Of a DNA stretch of 26,400 nt, positions 1 through 6,589 are shown piece after piece. The notes below the pieces were generated by a model. The model saw only the letters and a program-made list of their open reading frames with translations, had not been told where the DNA came from and made no database searches. The DNA is from Caldifarciminota bacterium (GTDB lineage: Bacteria; WOR-3; Hydrothermia; UBA1063; CAJXJZ01): assembly GCA_027073945.1 (NCBI GenBank), contig JALTEL010000015.1:1-26400 (forward strand). The letters run 5' to 3'. The translations under genes were made by a program, and so were the position numbers. Each line of letters starts with the position of its first letter. Positions within the stretch are counted from its first letter, which is position 1.

Positions 1-712
1 TGAATATGTTCGCCCGCTTCAGAGGAAGTATGTGTGATGCCTGTAGTTTAAAATCTATCCAGTAAAAGTTTGGGAATACATAATAGCCTGTTTTTACGAG
101 CAAGTAAATTCCACGTGAGATGCGGTGAAATCTTACTTCACTCTCCACGAATTCCTTTACAGGCTGCGATGCGGTACCTATCAGATAGACGGCAACTGTA
201 AGCAGGGACGGCAGGTACTGCTCGGTGGCAAAACTTGAAAACAGCCCGGAAAACGAGAAGAGCAGCAGAAGCTGGATAAAGATAAAAAGCAGTGCAATGG
301 TATAATGATAAGCCGAGATATTGAGAGGAGGGTAGATTTTGCCGGCTATGTAGGAGCTTGCAAATCCCATTATGCCCAGCACCAGGGTGGAGAAGAAAAG
401 CACTGTGGCAAATCCCAGGAATCTTCCCGTTAGATAATCTGTTCTTGATATGGGGTATGAAAGCACTCCGTAAATGGTCTTTCTCTCCATGTCCTTTGTT
501 ATAAGCAGTCCTCCGTAAAACAGTATGAGCAGGAAGCCCATAACAAATGTTGTTTCAAGTGTGAAATCCACTGCCACACCGGATACGGAAAACATGGAAA
601 ACGAAGCAAAAAAGGGCGTTGTCAAAAACAACAATATGCCTATTATCAGAATAATTTTAAAGACGGATTGCCGCAGGCTGCCTGCTATTGTAATTTTAAA
701 TATTTCTCTCAT
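1..712 (-). CDS. ABC-2 type transporter permease, partial (C-terminus outside window)
   Basis: This reading frame starts with ATG at 712 and stays open to base 1, giving about 237 residues with the C-terminus missing. It begins MREIFKITIAGSLRQSVFKI, followed by several strongly hydrophobic segments (roughly residues 18-35, 55-72, 98-118 and 140-165). A cytoplasmic-looking stretch, LITKDMERKTIYGVLSYPIS, lies near residues 73-92. That layout and the mid-protein motif (short loop with DxERKT before a helix) are typical of ABC-2 permeases, such as the NosY-like group, which pair with a separate ATPase. The partner ATPase would be expected beyond the left edge or elsewhere. No good Shine-Dalgarno is visible before the ATG; a TATAAA lies 5 bases upstream of it. 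The exported substrate cannot be deduced. Confidence 0.85.
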   Translation of the reverse strand, partial: MREIFKITIAGSLRQSVFKIILIIGILLFLTTPFFASFSMFSVSGVAVDFTLETTFVMGFLLILFYGGLLITKDMERKTIYGVLSYPISRTDYLTGRFLGFATVLFFSTLVLGIMGFASSYIAGKIYPPLNISAYHYTIALLFIFIQLLLLFSFSGLFSSFATEQYLPSLLTVAVYLIGTASQPVKEFVESEVRFHRISRGIYLLVKTGYYVFPNFYWIDFKLQASHILPLKRANIF

Positions 713-746
713 ATGACTTTATACAATGAGATTTCCCTTTGATAAT

Positions 747-777
747 CAAGCGGGCAGCTCACAGAGCTGCCCGCTTG
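747..777 (-). terminator. Perfect 14-bp hairpin downstream of the pilin gene
   Basis: Arms CAAGCGGGCAGCTC (747-760) and its exact complement (764-777) flank a 3-base loop, ACA. It lies 26 bases after the pilin stop and 35 bases before the permease start. A hairpin this long and GC-rich in an AT-rich intergenic region most likely ends or stabilises the abundant pilin transcript. On the minus strand the stem is not followed by a clear U-run, so it could be a 3'-end stabiliser or partial terminator rather than a textbook intrinsic terminator. Confidence 0.65.
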
Positions 778-802
778 TACCTTCTGCATGTTTTTTAGAT
801 TA

Positions 803-1411
803 TCACTGAGGTGTCCAGTTGGCTACAGGACTACCTCCACAGGCTGGTGTGGCGGTGAAATCGTCCTGATTAGGGTTTGCGCCGGGATTTGTGGAGTTTA
901 TTACACCAGGTGTTCCGATAAAGGCATCATTTTTACAATAGTAAATGGCATTACCGTCGGAATCCGTGCCGTATCCCGTGTTGCCCTGTCCGTGTTCTGT
1001 CAGTATTATATAAGATGCACCATTGGCATCTGTATCGGCTTCAAGGTCGTCTCTTGCACCAACTCCAATGCCTACGCCGCGTGCATTACCTGCCTGGTCA
1101 TTTGTAGTGAGCAGGGCGCCTGCCTGGTTTGCAGTTGCTGCATTTAGAGGCCCGCTGTATAGCGCTCCTGCACCATATCCGCCAGCACCAGGAAGCTGCG
1201 CAGTAGCGCCAGACTTTCCGTAATACTGCACATCTGCAAACAGCGCCTCTTCAGCGGTTTTTGTATTTCTCAGGTCGCTTTCGGCCGAGCTGTTATATGC
1301 TCTTCTTCTGTATGCCGAGAACTGCGGTATTGCGATTGCTGCCAGGATTGCAATGATTGCAATCACTATGAGGAGTTCTATCAGGGTGAACCCCTTTCTT
1401 GCCTTTTTCAT
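803..1411 (-). CDS. pilA: Type IV major pilin (prepilin)
   Basis: The 202-residue product begins MKKARKGFTLIELLIV, a classic class III (type IVa) leader: a short basic leader, G7 at the peptidase cleavage site, F8 to be N-methylated, and E12 (Glu5 of the mature pilin). A hydrophobic helix follows to about residue 33, then the usual amphipathic helix continuation (AYRRRAYNSSAESDLRNTKTAEEALFADVQYYG). The middle (residues 66-120) is Gly/Ala-rich. C159 and C191 could form the C-terminal disulfide loop. Family knowledge: such pilins are processed by PilD and assembled by PilB/PilC, for motility, adhesion or DNA uptake. An excellent Shine-Dalgarno (AGGAGGTGA) precedes the ATG, and a sigma-54 promoter lies upstream. 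None of the assembly genes is in the window. It could be a related type II secretion pseudopilin, but the length and C-terminal Cys pair favour a major pilin. Confidence 0.93.
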   Translation of the reverse strand: MKKARKGFTLIELLIVIAIIAILAAIAIPQFSAYRRRAYNSSAESDLRNTKTAEEALFADVQYYGKSGATAQLPGAGGYGAGALYSGPLNAATANQAGALLTTNDQAGNARGVGIGVGARDDLEADTDANGASYIILTEHGQGNTGYGTDSDGNAIYYCKNDAFIGTPGVINSTNPGANPNQDDFTATPACGGSPVANWTPQ

Positions 1412-1443
1412 CTTTCACCTCCTGTTTTATTCAAATATTATAC

Positions 1444-1459
1444 AGCAAATCTCATGCCA
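1444..1459 (-). promoter_or_regulatory. Sigma-54 (RpoN) -24/-12 promoter of the pilin gene
   Basis: Read on the minus strand, the sequence is TGGCAT-GAGAT-TTGCT. This matches the TGGCAC-N5-TTGCW consensus with the GG and GC doublets correctly spaced; the only consensus mismatch is T for C in the last base of the -24 block. The start site would fall near 1433, giving a leader of about 22 bases that contains the strong Shine-Dalgarno. RpoN-dependent pilA promoters driven by PilR-type activators are well known in other bacteria, which supports the reading. Confidence 0.8.
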
Positions 1460-1511
1460 TGTCAAGCACATGCTCTGTATGAGCGTATTTTGGCAAATTT
1501 TACCTGCACAA

Positions 1512-1546
1512 TATTTGCATTTTGCGAAACTATTTGCATTTTGCAA
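1512..1546. promoter_or_regulatory. Tandem dyad sites upstream of the pilin promoter
   Basis: The 14-mer TATTTGCATTTTGC occurs at 1512-1525 and again at 1531-1544, 19 bp apart. Each copy centres on a dyad: TTGCA-TTT-TGCAA at 1534-1546 is perfect, and TTGCA-TTT-TGCGA at 1515-1527 has one mismatch. They lie about 80-115 bp upstream of the predicted pilin start site, where enhancer-binding activators of sigma-54 bind. They sit exactly between the cyclase stop codon and the pilin promoter, so they are non-coding. Binding by a PilR-like activator, or a cAMP-responsive factor, is inference. Confidence 0.55.
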
Positions 1547-1552
1547 TGCCTG

Positions 1553-4500
1553 CTATCCGTATTTGCCTTTGAATTCTCTGTAAACAGGGTTATTGAGGTT
1601 GCCGGCATAAACAAGGGAAATCCTTTTATGTATTTCTTTTATTTCATCAAGATGAACAACAGAAGGCTCAATTGCTGCCAGCATGTTCAAAAGCTCCATG
1701 GCATCAATGGGATTTATCAATTTATTGGCTTTTAGATATGAGACTATTTCTGCCTTTGCAAAATCAGGGTCTGCCAATTTTTTGAGTGCAAGCTTTGCTG
1801 TTGTTTTGAGATATATCTGCAGATCCGCCGTATTTACTCCCATCTTTTTAATTTTTAAAATCAATGTCTTTGCCTTTTGATAATTGGCGTTTTTAAATTC
1901 AATGCAGGCATAATGTGAAATTACAGCAGCTTTTTTTATCTCTGAATTCGCCATAACTTCTGCTTTGTTAAGATATTTTTCCGCTTTTTCGTATTCCTTC
2001 AGATTTGTGTAAGCCAGTGCAAGATTGAGAAACATGTCAAATTGAGCGTCAATATTTTTATTTTTTTCATATATTTCAAGGGATTTTGTGAAGTAATCCA
2101 CAGCACTGTTTACAGATTCCATGTACATTTTGGCCATACCCATATTTCTGTATGTGTAAGCTGTGTGTATGTCATCATCCTTTGATATGTCCAGGCATTT
2201 TTCAAAATATTCATAAGCTCTGTCAAATTCTCCTCTGTAGAGAAAGATATTCCCGATATTCGTCAGTATGTGAAATACGAAATCACGATTGCCGAGGTTT
2301 TTCATAATTGAAAGTGCCTCTTTGTATCTTCTCAGTGCTTCGTCAAAATTCATGGCATTTTTAAGGGCTATACCGAGGTTATTCAAAACCACTGCAAGTC
2401 CCTGCCTGTCACCTATGGTTTTCATAATAGAAATGGCCTCTTTTAGAATTTTTTCTTCCTTTTCAAATTGCCCCATCTTGTAGTAGACAAGGCTTATATT
2501 GTTTAAAATACTTGCTATTCCCTGTTTGTTATTGGCATTTCGGACGAGCTCAAGAGACCTGTGCATATATGAAAGTGCGCTGTCAAACTCATTGTTAAAA
2601 AGGGCAATATTAGCCATTATATTGATAAATTGAGCGTATTTTGAAAGCCAATCCCTGTCTTCTCCCCGCTCTGGCATCAGCCTGTCCATTATTTGCTTAC
2701 CTCTCTCTGCTAATTTCAGGGCTTCTTCGTATTTTGTCTGTCTGTACAAAATATGTGCCTTTTTGACCAGTATGTCGGTTTGAATGTCTGCATCTTCCGT
2801 AAATGTCACGGCATTCAGAAGAGACAGAGCCTGTGTGTAATTTGACTGCATCTCTGCAATACTCGCCATTCTTATTATGAATTGACTGTGTAACCGGGCG
2901 TCCCTGTCTTTGTCCGGCATCATTTCTTTTAGTAGATTTTCAGCTTCTTCATATTTTGCAAGGGATTCAAGCGCTCGCGCTTTTTTCAGGGCTATATCGG
3001 GGCTTTTCTGCACCCTGTCATAGCACTCTATTGCAAAGTTATAGTGGGCATTACCAAAAGAAATATCACCTGCCCTCTTGTAGAGTTCATTTGCCTTTTC
3101 GTAATTTTTACCCCTTCTGTAATGATGCGCTGCTAAATAAACTATAGCGCCGCCCTTTGCTCTGTCTTCTATCATTGCTGCAATTTTCTTGTGCAATTTC
3201 TCCCGTTCCCTTTTTGTGAGAAGGGCATAAGCACTGCTGCTCAAAAGTTCATGTTTGAAGCTGTATTCCGTGTCGTTCGTTATTTGCGATTCAGGCTCCC
3301 TTTTTATAAATCCTTTCTTTTCAAGTTCTGCAAGTTCATTGTCCACGGGACGGCCGATTAGGCCTTTGATAACGGAATACCAGAATACTTTTCCTATAAC
3401 AGAAGCATATTTGACTATCTTTTTCAAATTAGCCGGAAGGGCGTCTATTTTTTCCGTCAGTATGCCTGTCAGCGTATCCGGAATTAAAAGCTCTTCCTGC
3501 TTGAGATGGAAAGGATTTCGCTCTATAAGACCCCGGTCAAGAAGGAAATATAGAACCTCTTCCAGATAGTACGGATTGCCGCCGGTTCTGGAGTAAAGCA
3601 TTTCAAAAAAAGAGGCGGGTATGCTTTCTTTTGGCTTGATTCTTAGTATATTTTTAATGAGATTGGAAACCCCTGTTTCTGATAGAGTGTCCAGCCCCAG
3701 GCTCTGGAACCCCTCCAGCTCAATCTCCGCAGGCCTTTTTACGGCAATGATTATAACATCGGGAGATTTTAAATTGTGCGACAGAAAATTCAGCAGAGAT
3801 ATAGTTGCCGAATCCGCCCAGTGTATGTCATCCAGAACAAGCAGCAATGTTTTGTCGTATATACCCATTTTTGCTTCCAGCAGAGCCTTTATGGCATAAA
3901 ACCTTTCCTGTTCTATTTTCTTCCCGCCTGTCTTTGTTTCATTCAGGATGAGAGATGCTATGATTTCGGAAAATGTATTGCATTCCAATTTGGAATAAAT
4001 TCCACTCTGGCAGATATTATCCGCTATTCCCTGCATGTTGAGATTGTGTCTTTTTTCATGTTCTTTTATGATTTGCAAAAATGGAAGGAGCGGGCTCTGC
4101 TCAAATGGCAGGCACTGGCTTGTATAATGAGTGAATTCAATATTTTCGTTATCAAGGGTCTTTATAAGTTCGCTGACGAGCCTTGTCTTCCCAATACCGG
4201 CCTCTCCTTCAATAAGAATGAAGCTTGCCTGCTTTTCTCTAATGGAATTATTTATTAAAAAGAAAAGCTCTGATAGTTCCGTATCTCTCTCTATAAAAGG
4301 AATTTCCTCCTCACCCTTTACTTTAAGTTCAGTGGACGGAGATTTTATGCTTATTGCGAAGAATGTCCCGATAGGAGTTTCTCTGCCTTTTACTTTTAAT
4401 TTTTTGTACTCTTCGAATGTGAAAAAATCTTTGCTTTGCTCATAGGTATACTCTGAGACCAGCACTTTTGTAGGTTCACAGGCTTCTTCAAGTCTCTCTG

Positions 4501-4900
4501 CGACATTAACGGCATCACCGATTGCCGTTGCTTTCTCACCTGCAATGGTTGACCATAGAACCTCTCCCGTGTTTATGCCTATTCTTATTTTAAGGTTTAA
4601 TGATTCTTCCTTGTTGAATCTTTCCATTGCTTTTTGCATTTCAAGAGCACTTACAATGGCTCTTTCAGGGTCATCCTCATGAGAGCTCGGGGCCCCGAAC
4701 ACGGCCATTACCGCATCACCTATAAACTTGTCAATATGACCGCCGTTTTTTTCTATTATTTCCCTGAATATTGTGAAGAGCGTATTTATGATTTCCTGAA
4801 CATCTTCGGGGTCCATTTGTTCGGATAGACTGGTGAACCCTTTTATGTCAGAAAAGAGAATTGTAACCCTTCTACGTTCAGGCGCATTTACCCGTTCCAT
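1553..4900 (-). CDS. Class III adenylate cyclase - AAA/NACHT-like ATPase - TPR signalling protein
   Basis: The product has 1115 residues. Residues 10-185 form a class III nucleotide cyclase domain with the whole catalytic set visible: metal-binding D18 (FSDIKGFTS) and D62 (KFIGDAVMAVFG), purine-selecting K58 and D129, and transition-state N132 and R136 (IGDAVNVAERL). The K/D pair predicts ATP as substrate and cAMP as product. Residues 200-590 are an ATPase module with Walker A GEAGIGKT (232-239) and Walker B LLLVLDD (D357/D358), followed by winged-helix-like sequence. From about 600 to 1070 come ten or so tetratricopeptide units (for example GNIFLYRGEFDRAYEYFEKC). This architecture is a known soluble bacterial cyclase type in which the ATPase/TPR part is thought to sense a ligand or partner. 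The stop lies just before the pilin regulatory sites, in the same orientation. The input signal is unknown. Confidence 0.92.
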   Translation of the reverse strand: MERVNAPERRRVTILFSDIKGFTSLSEQMDPEDVQEIINTLFTIFREIIEKNGGHIDKFIGDAVMAVFGAPSSHEDDPERAIVSALEMQKAMERFNKEESLNLKIRIGINTGEVLWSTIAGEKATAIGDAVNVAERLEEACEPTKVLVSEYTYEQSKDFFTFEEYKKLKVKGRETPIGTFFAISIKSPSTELKVKGEEEIPFIERDTELSELFFLINNSIREKQASFILIEGEAGIGKTRLVSELIKTLDNENIEFTHYTSQCLPFEQSPLLPFLQIIKEHEKRHNLNMQGIADNICQSGIYSKLECNTFSEIIASLILNETKTGGKKIEQERFYAIKALLEAKMGIYDKTLLLVLDDIHWADSATISLLNFLSHNLKSPDVIIIAVKRPAEIELEGFQSLGLDTLSETGVSNLIKNILRIKPKESIPASFFEMLYSRTGGNPYYLEEVLYFLLDRGLIERNPFHLKQEELLIPDTLTGILTEKIDALPANLKKIVKYASVIGKVFWYSVIKGLIGRPVDNELAELEKKGFIKREPESQITNDTEYSFKHELLSSSAYALLTKREREKLHKKIAAMIEDRAKGGAIVYLAAHHYRRGKNYEKANELYKRAGDISFGNAHYNFAIECYDRVQKSPDIALKKARALESLAKYEEAENLLKEMMPDKDRDARLHSQFIIRMASIAEMQSNYTQALSLLNAVTFTEDADIQTDILVKKAHILYRQTKYEEALKLAERGKQIMDRLMPERGEDRDWLSKYAQFINIMANIALFNNEFDSALSYMHRSLELVRNANNKQGIASILNNISLVYYKMGQFEKEEKILKEAISIMKTIGDRQGLAVVLNNLGIALKNAMNFDEALRRYKEALSIMKNLGNRDFVFHILTNIGNIFLYRGEFDRAYEYFEKCLDISKDDDIHTAYTYRNMGMAKMYMESVNSAVDYFTKSLEIYEKNKNIDAQFDMFLNLALAYTNLKEYEKAEKYLNKAEVMANSEIKKAAVISHYACIEFKNANYQKAKTLILKIKKMGVNTADLQIYLKTTAKLALKKLADPDFAKAEIVSYLKANKLINPIDAMELLNMLAAIEPSVVHLDEIKEIHKRISLVYAGNLNNPVYREFKGKYG

Positions 4901-4908
4901 TGCCTTAT

Positions 4909-4936
4909 ATTATAAGGGCAAAGTTCGGATATTCAA
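4909..4936 (-). promoter_or_regulatory. Sigma-70-type promoter of the cyclase gene, with a dyad over the -10
   Basis: On the minus strand, TTGAAT (4936-4931) and TATAAT (4914-4909) are separated by 16 bp. The predicted start site falls at about 4902, only 1-3 bases before the ATG at 4900, so the message would be nearly leaderless; only a weak AAGG precedes the ATG. The -10 sits inside an imperfect palindrome (4901-4920, TGCCTTATA/TATAAGGGCA) that could be an operator. Confidence 0.5.
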
Positions 4937-5067
4937 AAATATATACGCTGTCTTTTATAAAAACGAGATGCAGATGAAAACTCCGAATTTGGAATAATAC
5001 TATTTACCTGATGCCGTATGCGAATTATTTTTAAAGAACAACTCAGTTTCAATAAGATTCTGCTATT

Positions 5068-5481
5068 TTAAGTTATTTTCAATTTACGTAATTTCCCTTC
5101 CTGCACCCTTTTTGCCTCTATGGGTGTTTTCAAAAGTACCATTTCAAGAGTATTGCATACTTCGGCGTTCAAAAGATGTCCGCCCACTACAGCCCCTTTT
5201 TGCGTTCCGACATATATATGGAAGTGGAAAGCAGGCTGCTGCCCTTTTGTGATAAGACCGCTCATACCAAGCAGTTCGCAGGGTTCTTTTTGAACATGTC
5301 TTTCGTATTCTTTTCCGTTCCAGTATCCCATTTCAATATTCCTGAGCATGCCGAGAGCAGACACAACGGCATATAATTTGCCATGCTCCAATTCAGAGCT
5401 GAGCGTATCCAGATTTTTTACAAGGTTTTCTCCGTCTTTCATAACCACGGCAACCGAAGTTTCGGATTTTTTTACGTCCAC
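5068..5481 (-). CDS. PPC / DUF296 domain protein
   Basis: The 137-residue product is made almost entirely of a PPC (plant and prokaryote conserved, DUF296) domain. The signature is FHFHIYVGTQKGAVVGGHLL at about residues 85-104, with the paired histidines and GGHL turn that define the family. The start is GTG at 5481, fixed by a strong Shine-Dalgarno (AAAGGAGGTG) 5-6 bases upstream. Family knowledge: PPC proteins form trimers; in plants the domain is fused to AT-hooks and acts in DNA binding, while most bacterial single-domain versions have no known function. It is the last gene of a minus-strand operon, 28 bp after the polyferredoxin gene, so it may have a regulatory or metal/ligand-binding role linked to that redox module. 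That link is inference. Confidence 0.85.
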   Translation of the reverse strand: MDVKKSETSVAVVMKDGENLVKNLDTLSSELEHGKLYAVVSALGMLRNIEMGYWNGKEYERHVQKEPCELLGMSGLITKGQQPAFHFHIYVGTQKGAVVGGHLLNAEVCNTLEMVLLKTPIEAKRVQEGKLRKLKIT

Positions 5482-5509
5482 AAGACACCTCCTTTAAACT
5501 TAATTTTAA

Positions 5510-6352
5510 TTATCTTTTGTTTATTACCAGGTTATTTGCGGCAGTTTTTCCAGTCTTGCCGAATACCGTTCCGTAGGAGATAGCATTTTGCGGACAAACG
5601 CTGACACACTGCATGCATCTGATGCAGTCAAAGCTGTTCGGGTCCTCGTATATTTTTATATCCATGGGGCAAACATCCTGACATAAATCACATTTGTCAC
5701 ATTTCTGCTCATCAACATGCATGGTTAAGAGGCTGACTTTGTTGAAGAGCCCCCATATAGCCCCCAAAGGACATAAAAATCTGCAAAAAGGCCGCTTTAT
5801 AGCCATTGCACTTACAATGAGAAGCACTAAAATCCCGAGTTTGAAGTAAAAATGCCAGCCGATGATGGAGTGCATATCTTTGCCCATGGATGACAGCATG
5901 ACAGGGATTCCGCCTTCAAGTGTACCTGCAGGGCATAGTTTGCAGAATACAGGCTCTTCGCTCAGGTACACTGCAGGGATGAGCAGAACAAGCGTTATGT
6001 ACTTTACATAGCCCGCCCATTTTCCGACATGAATCTTCAGAGTTCCGATTTTGTAGAGCAATTCCTGAATAAAGCCGAAAGGGCAGAACCACCCACAGCT
6101 GAATCTGCCTATTAAACTGCCTATAACTGAAATATACCCCAGTGCATAGTAAGGTATCTGTTTTATTGCAGTGAAATGCTGGAGAGTTCCAACAGGGCAT
6201 GCCCCGCGTGCAAGCGGGCATGCATAGCAGTTTAGTGCCGGGGGAAAGAGTTGTTTCCATTTCCCCTGGTATATGCCGAATTTGTGAAATACTGCGAAAT
6301 TACTGTTTATACCTATGAGTGATAGGAGTTGTATAAACTTTCTTTTCATCAT
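5510..6352 (-). CDS. NapH/NosR-type membrane 4Fe-4S polyferredoxin
   Basis: The 280-residue membrane protein contains 17 cysteines in recognisable groups: C42/C45/C52 (CYACPLARGACP), CGWFCP (C86, C90), CKLCP (C137, C140), CRFLCP (C190, C194), and two C-terminal 4Fe-4S motifs (C218/221/224/228 and C243/246/249/253, each ending CP). Hydrophobic helices lie at about 68-84, 115-130 and 168-186. CxxxCP pairs at membrane edges plus a C-terminal two-cluster ferredoxin domain are the hallmark of NapH, NosR and RdxA relatives, which pass electrons across or along the cytoplasmic membrane. The ATG is translationally coupled to the upstream CXXC small-protein gene by a 3-base overlap, and a second ATG follows directly (ATGATG). 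The electron donor and acceptor are not shown by the context. Confidence 0.9.
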   Translation of the reverse strand: MMKRKFIQLLSLIGINSNFAVFHKFGIYQGKWKQLFPPALNCYACPLARGACPVGTLQHFTAIKQIPYYALGYISVIGSLIGRFSCGWFCPFGFIQELLYKIGTLKIHVGKWAGYVKYITLVLLIPAVYLSEEPVFCKLCPAGTLEGGIPVMLSSMGKDMHSIIGWHFYFKLGILVLLIVSAMAIKRPFCRFLCPLGAIWGLFNKVSLLTMHVDEQKCDKCDLCQDVCPMDIKIYEDPNSFDCIRCMQCVSVCPQNAISYGTVFGKTGKTAANNLVINKR

Positions 6353-6486
6353 TCAATACCTATGCATGATAGGCATAGGAGATTCGCGTTAAACTCTGTT
6401 TCTATGTGGTCTTTCTTTAATATGCCTATGTGGATAAAATAGGCCGAAACCAGCAATGCAATTATAAAATATAGCAATCTTTTCAT
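6349..6486 (-). CDS. Small single-pass CXXC membrane protein (CD1871A-like)
   Basis: This is a 45-residue ORF starting MKRLLYFIIALLVSAYFIHI and ending NLLCLSCIGIE. It has one N-terminal transmembrane segment (about residues 4-20), a short polar linker, and a C-terminal CLSCIG motif. The hydrophobic helix followed by a terminal CxxCIG matches my memory of the small family called CD1871A CXXC motif-containing proteins, also found beside 4Fe-4S membrane proteins; this needs a profile search. The TGA stop (6351-6349) overlaps the ATG of the polyferredoxin, so the two genes are coupled. A good promoter lies just upstream and there is no other gene in this gap. The Shine-Dalgarno is weak. The CXXC could be a redox-active dithiol or metal ligand; the topology (N-in, CXXC outside) is inference. 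Confidence 0.75.
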   Translation of the reverse strand: MKRLLYFIIALLVSAYFIHIGILKKDHIETEFNANLLCLSCIGIE

Positions 6487-6500
6487 AATGTAGTTTTAAT

Positions 6501-6529
6501 ATTATAATGCAGGTAAGCCATTTCGACAA
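6501..6529 (-). promoter_or_regulatory. Promoter of the CXXC/polyferredoxin/PPC operon
   Basis: On the minus strand, TTGTCG (6529-6524) and a perfect TATAAT (6506-6501) are separated by 17 bp. The start site would be near 6494, about 8 bases before the ATG of the 45-residue gene, leaving room for little or no Shine-Dalgarno. It lies in the divergent region shared with the sugar operon. Confidence 0.6.
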
Positions 6530-6553
6530 AGAGATGTCTTTTATGCATAAAAC

Positions 6554-6582
6554 TTGTTTATACCAGCAAAATGCAGGATAAT
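6554..6582 (+). promoter_or_regulatory. Possible promoter of the nucleotide-sugar operon
   Basis: TTGTTT (6554-6559) and GATAAT (6577-6582) are separated by 17 bp. A start site here would fall at or within a base or two of the ATG at 6590, making the transcript leaderless. A rival possibility is TCGACA (6523-6528) with CATAAA (6546-6551), which would leave a normal leader including AGGA at 6575-6578. The sequence does not decide between them. Confidence 0.25.
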
Positions 6583-6589
6583 AAATAGT

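Noticed and set aside
747..777. Hairpin as a terminator for plus-strand transcription
   Set aside because: No plus-strand gene ends to its left; both neighbours are on the minus strand, so assignment to the pilin transcript is more sensible.
788..1223. Plus-strand ORFs of 119 and 66 codons opposite the pilin gene
   Set aside because: They are antisense shadows of a clear pilin with leader, Shine-Dalgarno and sigma-54 promoter; their own sequence shows no motif or ribosome site.
3776..4258. 160-codon plus-strand ORF inside the cyclase gene
   Set aside because: It lies opposite the well-conserved ATPase domain; low complexity and no start signals, so a frame shadow.
6554..6589. Extended ATG start at 6554 for the dehydrogenase
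   Set aside because: The extra 12 residues precede the Rossmann strand without any family resemblance; ATG at 6590 gives the standard N-terminus.
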